64,000 nt of DNA, taken from Lonicera japonica (lineage: Eukaryota > Streptophyta > Magnoliopsida > Dipsacales > Caprifoliaceae). The stretch lies in contig CM038471.1 in the NCBI GenBank assembly GCA_021464415.1, positions 34,197,234-34,261,233 on the forward strand, in the 5' to 3' direction. The notes under the pieces are model-generated. The model made no database searches and was not told the origin of the DNA. It worked only from the letters and a program-made list of their open reading frames with translations. This document shows positions 54,701 through 64,000 of this stretch, one piece after another. Position numbers and translations under genes: made by a program. Within the stretch, counting starts at the first letter, position 1, and each line of letters starts with the position of its first letter.

Positions 54701-57700
54701 TGATTTCATAATGGCCGTATTTTCTTTATTTCAAGGTACCAGAGGATGGAAAAAAGTCCTGCTGTTTTGCCTCATTCGGAAAACATAAGAATCTGTAATT
54801 GAAAATGATCTTTGGATTTCAATGAGCAAGTAAATACTTCAAATCTACAATGACGCGGGGATCTTAGAAGTTAATACTTTATGATCTTTGCTAAGGTAGA
54901 CTTATCTTTGAAAAGGGGAAAGAGGATTCTTGATTGGTAGAAATAATTGATATAGTAATTCTCTCCTTGAAAAAGAGTGGGAGGTTTAGCAATGTTTTTC
55001 CCTTCTTTTCCTTGTTTGTTTGCTGATGCTTTTAATGAAGATTAGATTCATCAGTATTTCGCACTCACCTTTTTATTTATAATTACTATTATTTCATTTC
55101 ACAGATTTAGACTTCACTTTCCTTGAGATGAATCCATTTACACTGGTAAACGGGGAGCCATACCCATTGGATATGAGGGGAGAGTTGGATGACACTGCTG
55201 CCTTCAAGAACTTCAAGAAGTAGTCTTCTGTTATTTAATACTCATAAAATTGACTTTTAAACTCTTTGATTTAGAATTGTTATTTATTGTAGTTTCATCA
55301 ACCCTTTTATGCAATTAGGTGGGGTAACATCGAATTTCCTCTGCCTTTTGGAAGAGTAATGAGCCCGACTGAGAGCTTCATTCACTCACTAGATGAAAAG
55401 GTAAATTGTTTGTTCTTATAATTATGTATGCGTATCACTAGAAAATTGTTGTGATTATTATAATCTATCTGGTCTAGATCATTTCTGTGCTAGGTATTAG
55501 TGCTTTTGTTGTTAATTGTTACTAGTGCTAATGGGTAGATTGACTACACTTCCTTGGAAAATGCCCAAAATTCAATATTTTCCATCTTTCATGATATCTT
55601 GACTGTCTAGGGATCAATTCCACTCTGTAACTTGTTTTTGCCTAATTTTTTGCTTTTCCGTGGAATCCAAAGACCACCCCTGCCTAAATTTTTTCGTGTT
55701 TTCCTTGAATCTTTCCATACGATTCCGAGGGATTCAATTGTTTTCCAAGTTTGCCAATGAAATGCACACTTCGGATGCTAAACCATTACTATCACAGAAA
55801 AAGGGAAAAAGAAAAAAATATATCAGAATAAGAAAATGAGAAGAATAAATGACTTGCATTTAAATAATGTCAGTCGATTGCCAAACTTCACCCATATGAA
55901 TAAGCATTTATCGGCCATAGGTGCATCTTCTTGATTCAGTCGTAATTGGACTTTGTTTCTGCAATCAGTGTATTCAATCAATCTTACTTTTTGTGTTAAA
56001 ATTGCAGACTAGTGCATCACTTAAATTTACCGTCTTGAACCCAAAAGGACGCATCTGGACAATGGTGGCTGGAGGTGGTGCAAGTGTAATATACGCCGAT
56101 ACAGTAAGTGTTTCCACATTTTATTTCAGGTTGATGACCGTACAGTACACACAAAATATGCCTTATTATAATTGCTGGATAATTAGTTTAAAGAATATGA
56201 TAGGTGATCCTTGTTGATTTGCTTCCATTTCTACTGAACTAGGTTGGAGATTTGGGTTATGCATCGGAGCTTGGAAATTATGCAGAGTACAGTGGAGCTC
56301 CTAATGAGGAAGAGGTGTTGCAATATGCTAGAGTTGTGATTGATGTAAGATTACCACACTTCAATTTTTGTAGTTTTAGGGCATGCTTGTTAAAAAGAAA
56401 AGAGTTGGGTAATGATTACTAACATTAGTAAATTAATGAGAAGTTAATAAATGGATGATTGATTTGGCAAAATGTTCTATCACTCTTTTGGTTTTCCGTG
56501 GAATCCAAATCTTTGTGCGACAGGTAAGATATTTTTACCATGAAAAAAATAGGAAAAGATGGAGAATAAGTCACCAGATCATTCATCTCTTTTTCACCTT
56601 CTCATAAAGCCTAATTATTTGTCTAATCATTTTCCAATTTTTTTTTATCAGCTGGTAATAATTGTAATAATGTAATTCACACTTATTGTTGAATGATGTA
56701 CTCTTTCATTTTTTCAGTGTGCAACTGCGGACCCCGATGGGCGTAAAAGAGCCCTTCTTATTGGTGGAGGAATTGCTAACTTCACTGACGTTGCTGCCAC
56801 TTTCAACGGGATTATTCGAGCCCTTAGGGAAAAGGTGTGTTTGAATTGAATAATTCAGAACATTAGTTCAGTAGTTACTTTCTGTTTTCTAGATTAAAAT
56901 TTGTATTTCCTCGTGTCACAGGAATCGAAGTTAAAGGCATCAAGAATGAACATTTATGTTCGAAGAGGTGGTCCCAATTATCAGACTGGTTTGGCAAAAA
57001 TGCGTGCCTTGGGAGAAGAACTTGGAGTTCCCCTTGAGGTACGAGATGACACTCCATTTTTTAATAGGAAAAACCGGATGCTCATACGGGATGCATTAAG
57101 AAAACCTTAAATGTGAATTGTTTCCTATGAAAAATTATGTGAGTTAACCGTTTACTTGAAAAGTACAATAACTCGAACAAACAAGCTCGAGTTGGTTTTA
57201 TGCATTAGAGTTATCTTGGGCCTTATCACTCCTACGGGATGGATAGTATATTTAGTGATAAACTGTGACGAGATGAAATGTTTACTTTGGTCACGGATGA
57301 CAGCTAAATCTTGTGGTTCGAGCTGGTTTTAAGAAAAATGAGGGCTTTTGGCTATTCTGAAGATTGTTACATACTTTACTCATCCACATTTAATAAGATT
57401 TGACGAGGCAGATTGTTTTGGGTTCTGTTCCTTGAGCATAAACCTGTTACCAATATGACATTGCTCATTTGCCACTTCCATTTAGTTCAGCCTAAAGACC
57501 AAAACTAACACAACTTCGATGAGTAACTAGATATTGGCCATTTGCTTATTTAATCTCTAAATGTGGATACAAAATTCTTGATGCTGAATTGAGTATCTGA
57601 AAAATGTGTTTGTCTTTTATCTGAATGAACCTTTGAATAGATATTGTGTGTTTCAAATTTATTTGGACCCGAATGTTGTTACCCCTGTTATTGTATTGTA

Positions 57701-58239
57701 TGGCTAATAACTTGTGAGAATAAGAACTAGGGCAAAATTGGAATTAAATTGCATTAAGATTAAGAAGTAAATATTCAACAAGAGCTAGCTAGCTGCCTGA
57801 ATGCTGAATTTTAACTTATAATTGTATTCGTGGTTGCTTATGTTATTGAAGTTAAAATATAATAAATTTAGGTGGAGTATTCGGCTACCATCTTGATGTT
57901 GTGTCAATGCATTAGTTGGTTTGCAGAGTTGCATGTTAGTTCCCGTGCGGAGTCCACACACTGACCAGTCTGCTTATGCCGTGTCAGAATTTTCCCATTT
58001 TCAAGTCCATCTAGATTTACTCTCCAATTTGAAGTTATCATTACTACTCACTGACAATAAACCTGTTCTATTTTTTTCAATATAGTTCTAGTTTCTTCAG
58101 TAAAATCATATTCTTCCTCTCTTGCCTCGAGTGTGTATATTGATTGTGCTCATTTCTGTATTGAAAGGTTTATGGACCCGAGGCTACAATGACAGGCATT
58201 TGCAAACAGGCGATCGAATGCATCATGTCTACAGCATAG
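51747..58239 (+). CDS. ACLA: ATP-citrate lyase subunit A (ACLA), 12 exons, intact
   Basis: With subunit B it forms the cytosolic ATP-citrate lyase, which turns citrate, CoA and ATP into acetyl-CoA and oxaloacetate for waxes, sterols, flavonoids and fatty acid elongation. Exons: 51747-51845, 53519-53695, 53783-53944, 54324-54404, 54684-54735, 55105-55219, 55319-55400, 56008-56103, 56243-56344, 56718-56834, 56922-57038, 58168-58239. All introns are GT-AG and the exons sum to 1272 bases, that is 423 codons plus stop, the usual plant length. The protein begins [18 protein letters not shown]; an ATP-grasp region covers roughly the first half ([52 protein letters not shown]), and a citrate-binding region follows ([32 protein letters not shown]). 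The phosphorylated catalytic His resides in subunit B, so its absence here is normal. No break was found. Confidence 0.98.
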
Positions 58240-59037
58240 TTTTACGGTCTGGTTTATTTCATTCAAAGCATTGAAAAAATAATATATATTTATATATAGC
58301 ATTACTTGTTGAAGACACGAGCTGGATCTGACTTAATTGTATTCATGAGAAAGAAATTTTGTGTGCTTGTTTGGACGTTTGGTTGAATTTTGAACCCAGT
58401 TTCTTAATGAAAATGACTTTATATAACATTTGTAGCGTTGCTTGTGAAATTCTCTATCCACAGTGATAGATCCAAATGTTAGGTGCGTTTATTTGGTTGT
58501 CTGAATTCTGAATATGATGTCTTAAAGTTGAACTGAAAGTCTAAAATCTAAATCAGGCCCAAATTTAACCATTAAGTGGTCGTTTGATTAGAGTTTTGGT
58601 TTGCTCTTGGAATTCTAAAATGGTTAATTCACATACGAGTCTCATATAGTTCATATCAAAAGGTTGAATCATAAGTTGATGAGGTTCAAAACTTTTCATG
58701 AAATTATCATTTTGAATTCCAAGAATGAACCGAAACTCAAACCAATTGAGCATAGCTATTTTAAGAATTTAGATGGCTTATCAAATGGCGCCTCGCAGCA
58801 AAGTAAGGTGAGCACGTTCTTATGTGTTTGTTTATAGAGACGCCCCAAGTCTGGTTTGAGATTTTGTACAGTCCTGGAGTCTTAAATTGTCAAGTTCCTG
58901 TGTAACTTATGCGAATGGGTTATTCTCATAAACTCGTTCCTTTGCTAGAACACAAACTAATATGTTAATTACCAAGTTTTGTATTTTTTGTAAAGAACAA
59001 AAACTCGAAGCGAGTAGGCACCATAAGAAATGCATTG
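58240..59037. other. ACLA 3' untranslated region and intergenic DNA
   Basis: The first few hundred bases are probably 3' UTR. The rest shows no gene. Confidence 0.5.
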
Positions 59038-60189
59038 TGATGCAGGTCGGAAGCAGATTTAAAGGGAAAAGATCATCGTTTTTTACCTAACTTCTTGAAT
59101 TCACAAGAAAAGAGAGAAAATTCCCAAAATATTTAATATATTGATAAAAGATTGTATTATATTACATACTAGGTTATACCTGTGTCGGATGGCACGGCGA
59201 AATGAATAAAATTTGAAGGGTAAAAAAGAATGATAAGTTAAGACTAATAACAGTGAAAAGTTGAGAGTTTATACTCAATCACAACATATAAGAAGAATAA
59301 AATCGACCGAAACAACATTAATTGGCCTACTTTGATCGGTTAACTTTGGTTTTCAGTTTGTGAATAGTAAAAGTTGAGTCTTCCATCAGCTAATTTTTAA
59401 ATTTTTTTTTAACTATATTGTTTTTCTTCCTATTATTAATATGGATATATTATACTTTCTTGATTTTACAAGTAGTCTTACACACCGTATTTTTTTTCCC
59501 AAAAAAAAAGGAAAAGAAAAGTACCAAAATATTATATGTTAGATGCTAAATTAAACTTAAAAGTGAATGAGCCAAATGATTTTATTCACAATGAATCTTG
59601 TTTTATTAATCTTGATTAGTATGTTTTGAATATTTTTTTTATTAAAATTTAATTTTTGAATTTAAAGATATGACATTTTAAATTTTTAAAAGGAAATTGA
59701 TGAGAGAGAAAGTAATTTTAAAAAGTAGAGTGCATAGAGTGGATGTGGTTGTTTGATTGTGTGTGTTTATAGTGTATATATATATATATATATATCTTAC
59801 TTTTGATTTGACACTTTAATGTGAGAAGAAAAATATCTAAGGGTTTAAATTGTGATTAAAAATAATAGAAGAATTTTAGTCCTTGATCATATGGGCTTTT
59901 AAGAGAAGAAAGTGTTTGACTTTCTTTCTTTTATAATATAGAAGAGGCATGATTAGTTTATACTACTCTAATCTTAAGCTTAAAATAACTAGGATTGCTT
60001 GGAAGCTACTCCAAATCAAATCATTTAACTATAAAGAAATCCGAATTACTTAAAACAAAACATACTAAAACTAATAATCTAGACTTTACCAAAACCCTAA
60101 TAACTAAAATAAGAAAATATTGCCCCAAAATAATAAAATTAAAATTACATAAATAATAAATTAAAATTGTCTTCACTCGTGCCTGATCA
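59038..60189 (-). mobile_element. LTR A (3' LTR) carrying an insertion
   Basis: On the minus strand it starts TGATCAGGCACGAGTGAAG next to a polypurine tract (60190-60203) and ends GACCTGCATCA. Without the insertion at 59169-59942 it is about 378 bp, the same as LTR B. Confidence 0.88.
59169..59942 (-). mobile_element. Helitron-like non-autonomous element inside LTR A
   Basis: LTRs B and C lack this 774-bp segment, so it is an insertion. On the minus strand it starts TCTATATTATAAAAGAAAG and ends with a short hairpin (CCGTGCCATCCGACACAGG) followed by TATAACCTAG; a TC start, a 3' hairpin and a CTAG end fit Helitrons. There are no inverted ends and no target duplication. It holds a (TA)n run near 59775 and no gene. 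The exact boundaries could be off by a few bases. Confidence 0.6.
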
Positions 60190-60616
60190 TTCACCCGCTC
60201 TTCAAAGAAATTCGTCCTCGAGTTTGAGGATGAAAATTGATATTTTCCATACCAATCAACAAGATACTTGAAAAGTTTCACAATTAAAACAAATTGAATA
60301 TTGTCACGTTTAAAATTTTTCGAAATTTTTTCTCTCAAATTGTTAAAGAATAACTTCAAAGGAGCATTTATGGCATGGAAATAATTTTCTATTCCAAGAA
60401 AATCTTGCACACCAACATCTAATTCACGATAATTCCATGATTGCCATCTTGGATTAGCATACATATTCTCTTCACAGCATCAGAAGTTGATCAAACTTAA
60501 ATTTTCTTCATCAACGTCAAACTTGGATAAAGACTTTAAACCCTTAATGAATTTAGGAATATCGTCTACATTCACGCACGGCACATGAACTTTTATAGCA
60601 GGTGAAACTAACAATT
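60190..60616 (-). pseudogene. Remnant of the gypsy internal region
   Basis: A short open frame (60464-60190) holds FFNNLREKISKNFKRDN and SSSNSRTNFFEERVND just before LTR A. The position fits the tail of pol or an untranslated tail, but no enzyme domain is left. Confidence 0.45.
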
Positions 60617-61165
60617 TCATAATTTCGGTTGCGGGGTCTCGACTTTCTTCTTTGACATATTTTCCATAAAAGAATTTTGTTGTTGAATTTGAACCTCCTC
60701 ATAGTCATTATAAATCCAATAAAAAAGTTGATTCACGTAAGACATGATTTCTTTAAAATCATTGTTATAATATTCTTCAATCAATAAACATACCATTAAT
60801 CCACATGTGTTGATAGGAGGAAAACTAAACTCGCGTCGATCACGTTGAAATTCGTCCCACCATAGCCAAACCTTATTTGTGAACGCATCATAAATATACT
60901 TACCTTCTTCTTTTTCTTTCAAAACCTTGAAATAAAAAAAATACTCTTCGATTTTTAACAACCAATTAACAAATTGTTGCTTGCTAAATCGGCCATTGAA
61001 AAGTTTCCAATGCGCTTTTTGTAGTATGGATGTTTGCTCACATTGATTATACCCAAAAAAGTAACGAGGCAAATCCTCGACAAGTGATCTGTGATAAACG
61101 TAAAGATGGCTCCTACAATCGTTGTCAATAGGAGTGTTGCTAACCGTAGCACAAGACAACATCAT
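60617..61165 (-). pseudogene. Gypsy gag fragment
   Basis: The open frame from ATG at 61165 contains KLFNGRFSKQQFVNWLLKIE and NKVWLWWDEFQRDRREF, the retrotransposon gag core. It is followed by a stop and not by a zinc knuckle or protease. The first codons overlap the region just after the primer site. The protein is a truncated gag. Confidence 0.75.
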
Positions 61166-61178
61166 CGAAGGCGAATCT

Positions 61179-61193
61179 TCCTCTGATACCACT
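61179..61193 (-). other. Primer binding site next to LTR B
   Basis: The minus strand reads AGTGGTATCAGAGG directly after the LTR end (ATCA at 61194-61197). A second copy, AAGTGGTATCAGAGG, occurs at 61580-61594 between LTRs B and C. Confidence 0.85.
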
Positions 61194-61571
61194 TGATACA
61201 GGATGGAAGCGGATTTAAATGGAAAAGATCATCGTCTTTTACCTAACTTCTTGAATCTACAAGAAAAGAGAGAAAATTCTCAAAATATTTAATATATTGA
61301 TAAAAGGTTGTATTATATTACATATGGGGTATGATTTATTTATATTACTCCAATCCTAAACCTAAAATAACTAGGATTGCTTGGAGGCTACTCCAAATCA
61401 AATCATTTAACTATAAGGAAATTCGGATTACCTAAAACAAAACATACTAAAACTAATATTCTAGATTTTACCAAAACCCTAATAACTAAAATAAGAAAAT
61501 ATTGCCCCAAAATAATAAAATAAAAATTACATAAATAATAAATTAAATTTGTCTTCACGCGTGCCTTATCA
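61194..61571 (-). mobile_element. LTR B (378 bp)
   Basis: Highly similar to LTRs A and C, with GAAAAGATCATCGTCTTTTA, CTAAACCTAAAATAACTAGG and AATATTGCCCCAAAATAATA. It lies between two primer sites, and thus inside the triple-LTR structure. Confidence 0.88.
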
Positions 61572-61594
61572 TCGTCCATGCCTCTGATACCACT

Positions 61595-61972
61595 TAATGC
61601 AGGACAAAAGCGCATTTAAAGGGAAAAGATCATCGTCTTTTATCTAACTTCTTGAATCCATAAGAAAATAGAGAAAATTCTCGAAATATTTAATATTTTG
61701 ATAAAAGATTGTATTCTATTGCATGTGGGGCATGATTTATTTATACTACTCCAATCCTAAACCTAAAATAATTAGGATCGCTTGGAGGCTACTCCAAATC
61801 AAATCCTTTAACTATAAGGAAATCCAAATTACTTAAAACAAAACATACTAAAATTAATACTCTAGACTTTACCAAAATCCTAAAAACTAAAATAAGAAAA
61901 TATTGCCCCAAAATAATAAAATAAAAATTACATAAATAATAAATTAAAATTGTCTTCATACGTGCCTCATCA
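61595..61972 (-). mobile_element. LTR C (outer 5' LTR)
   Basis: Same family as A and B, somewhat more diverged. It ends at 61972 (GCCTCATCA), next to CATTC, the right half of the presumed target duplication. Confidence 0.85.
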
Positions 61973-62639
61973 CATTCAGGAAAGGCTAAACTAGAAAATT
62001 TGCTTTACGTAGTGATCAGAATTCAAAAGTGACTATTCCAACTACATCAAGATTCATTATTGGTAAACATTTTGAGTGCCCAAGAGGTAACATTGTTGCA
62101 ACGTAATCCTAGTTGCAGCACCATTGCATGTAAGAGTTAGTATAGTCAATAATGGCAGAAATCTACCGCGAGTCTGTGTATGTAGGGCGAACCAGAATTA
62201 AACAAAAAAGTGAACTAAAGTAACCCGAGGAAAAAGTATTCTTTGTAATAGAGCATGGCAATAAGTTTTTCTTATAGCGTATTTTCATAATTGCGTATTA
62301 CAAATGCTAAATTCATTCTGAGACAGTTGTGGTTTTTCACCAGATAAAAAGCCATAATTTCGAACTGAACCAATAATACAATATTACAAACCAAACTCAA
62401 GCTATGTTATTAATAAATCTAATTCCAACTCGTGTCGGACTTTTTAAAACTCATATGCGCCTCATAAAAAATAAAAAAATCCTAAACATTGTTTATTAGG
62501 ATGGCCGGCGATAAAACCTACCCCAAACACTAGTCCCGCTTAGTATAGGTGTTTGCCGATTCCAATCCAATCCAATATAATGTCAGTTTTGAAATTTGAG
62601 ATCCAATCTGAACTAACACATCTGAATAATCTAAAGTAA
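61973..62639. other. Intergenic region, nothing recognised
   Basis: AT-rich, no coding frame of interest. Confidence 0.5.
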
Positions 62640-63110
62640 ATTATTTATTTATTTTGACGAGAGAAAACCCGCTAGGTAGGGCAAAATCAAAACTAAGACT
62701 TATCCATATCCATTTTCAATAAAGCCTCTAAAAGAGGCGGGGAGAAACATGGATTAAAGACCCAACTTCCAAAGCTTCGAACAGAAGTAGCTAACGAATT
62801 GGCAACTCAATTAGCCGATATCCTAACTACCGCGAAAGAGAAGAAAGCATGGTTAGATAGCTCGCGAATATCCTTCACAACCGAAGCAATCTCCTAGGGA
62901 GGATGTCTGTCAATCAAATTGAACACTTAATAACATAAGCATTATTGAACTTAATGGTAGCATCCAAAAAACCGGACCTCAAACACCAAAGACAATCATC
63001 TCTAACTGCCACAACCTCAGGTAACAAAACCGAAGAACAGTGCGGGATTGAATGCCCAAAACCATAAAAAATATAACATTTTGGGTCCCTCGCTACACAA
63101 GCAACCGTTG
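62640..63110 (-). pseudogene. 3' end of a LINE with RNase H remnant
   Basis: The minus strand shows EIASVVKDIRELSNHAFFSF, then VRISAN, VANSLATSVRSFGSW and NPCFSPPLLEALLKMDMD, in the order of the C-terminal RNase H domain of plant LINEs. Several stops are present. It runs out into AAAATAAATAAATAA at the low-coordinate side, the likely A-rich 3' tail, which fits LINE integration. Confidence 0.65.
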
Positions 63111-63402
63111 AATATAGGATTGAATTGCTTTCTAGTCCAATTTAATTGAATATGACAATTAATAAGTAAATAATAAATTAATTAGAACTGCCAATGATGA
63201 CTCAAAATGTTACTAATAATACATAATAGGTTCAAACGGTCAGCTCCATTTTCTAGCCATCTCAAATTCACTACTTAAGTTTTTTAATCATTCGGATGTA
63301 TAAATCACACTTTTATTCGTTTAGGAGTTCAAATTATTTTGAGTATGCTTAAGCATGAACTTGAACCGGTCTTTATAAATTGAGAGGACTAATTTCCACT
63401 AG

Positions 63403-63462
63403 GTTTGAGACACATGCCAGGAACGGAAGCAAGTTTGAGACACATGCCAGGAACGGAAGCAA
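63403..63462 (+). repeat. Perfect 30-bp tandem duplication
   Basis: GTTTGAGACACATGCCAGG and the following 11 bases occur twice without change, back to back. Likely a recent slippage or repair event. Confidence 0.95.
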
Positions 63463-64000
63463 GAAACAAGAAAAGGCGAAATACTATACTCACCTTGGAC
63501 TTGAGGAATGATATCAAAAAATATGAAGAAGAAAAGGTTTGTGACTTTTGATGGGTTTTCATTCTTTTTTATGTTTTAAACACACTGAGTAATTTGTGTA
63601 GTCGTAAGTCCTTTTTAATCTTGACTACAAATTATTGTATTACAACACAGATCAAGCATGTACATGTGTACTTACGGATTTTAAACAGATCGAACTTACA
63701 CAAATTGACCCATCTTAATGCTCGAACTCAATCTAACTCAACCTCAACTAAAACTGGACCCTAATCTAAGGAGGTGTATTCAATTCAAATTTTAAAAGAT
63801 TTTCATTGACTTTTTATACTATGTGAATTTTGTTAATTCCATGAATTGTCTAATTTCATATAGAATTAAATAGATTTTAATGCATGGATTTTAGTCAAAC
63901 AAAGAGAAGGTTTTATGAGAAGCTTTCAGTCAAACTAAGAGATATTTGGTATTTGTACTCCATATTTTAAGGGGTATTTTGTATTTGCACCTCATATTTT
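63463..64000. other. Right-edge intergenic region
   Basis: AT-rich; a MITE-like word TGTATTCAATTCAAATTTT occurs near 63775 but no opposite end is visible before the window stops. Confidence 0.45.

Larger units (their letters stand above)
59038..61972 (-). mobile_element. Deleted Ty3/gypsy element with three LTRs
   Basis: The element reads on the minus strand: LTR C (61595-61972), a 23-bp stub with a primer site, LTR B (61194-61571), primer site, gag, pol-tail remnant, polypurine tract, LTR A (59038-60189). Outer flanks CATTG (59033-59037) and CATTC (61973-61977) match at 4 of 5. Most of pol is missing, so it cannot move by itself. Confidence 0.85.

Noticed and set aside
60021..60464. 147-codon minus frame as a gene
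   Set aside because: It runs through the polypurine tract into LTR A, so it is retrotransposon tail and LTR sequence.

Overview
The window is nuclear DNA of a flowering plant, most likely a dicot. The evidence is spliced genes with GT-AG introns, plant-specific families (a PLS-class pentatricopeptide repeat protein, a jacalin-related lectin, plant-type ATP-citrate lyase subunit A), a fragment of chloroplast ycf2, and dense AT-rich plant transposons. The species cannot be named from sequence alone. Only one host gene looks fully intact; three other host genes carry frameshifts or stops. Much of the rest is transposons, many nested in one another. All coordinates and alignments were made by eye. 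|| Layout. 1-7095: a young Ty3/gypsy retrotransposon, complete except for about 82 bp of its 5' LTR, with an intact 1589-residue gag-pol frame that ends inside the 3' LTR. 7096-11800: AT-rich intergenic DNA with old repeats and one relict exon of a GSK3/SHAGGY-like kinase. 11800-14400: a two-domain jacalin-related lectin gene with a duplicated upstream region, a ycf2 fragment inserted upstream and stop codons in its linker. 14400-20640: repeats, including a 393-bp foldback element (15608-16000). 20649-23421: an E-class PPR gene resembling Arabidopsis At2g34400, with one 1-bp frameshift and a GC-AG intron. 24019-28606: a tRNA-derived SINE split by a rearranged Ty1/copia element. 28600-34500: MITEs, a 41-nt G run and dispersed repeats. 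|| 34583-39230 (minus): a decayed copy of the FACT histone chaperone gene SPT16, with its 5'-UTR intron still present. 39240-51400: intergenic DNA with a LINE fragment, an array of small palindromes (44712-45455), two head-to-head Tourist-like MITEs, a second foldback element (49058-49461) and a solo LTR with a perfect 5-bp target duplication. 51747-58239: intact ATP-citrate lyase subunit A, 12 exons joining into exactly 423 codons. 59038-61972 (minus): a deleted gypsy element with three LTRs, one carrying a Helitron-like insertion. 62640-64000: a LINE RNase H fragment and intergenic DNA. || The genes do not form a pathway. ACLA supplies cytosolic acetyl-CoA, SPT16 acts in chromatin, the PPR protein is expected in an organelle and the lectin binds sugars. 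What links the region is its transposon history. I did not find a convincing new multi-gene system. The most unusual structures are the inverted copia composite inside a SINE, the palindrome array at 44.7-45.5 kb and the two hairpin elements that belong to one family.
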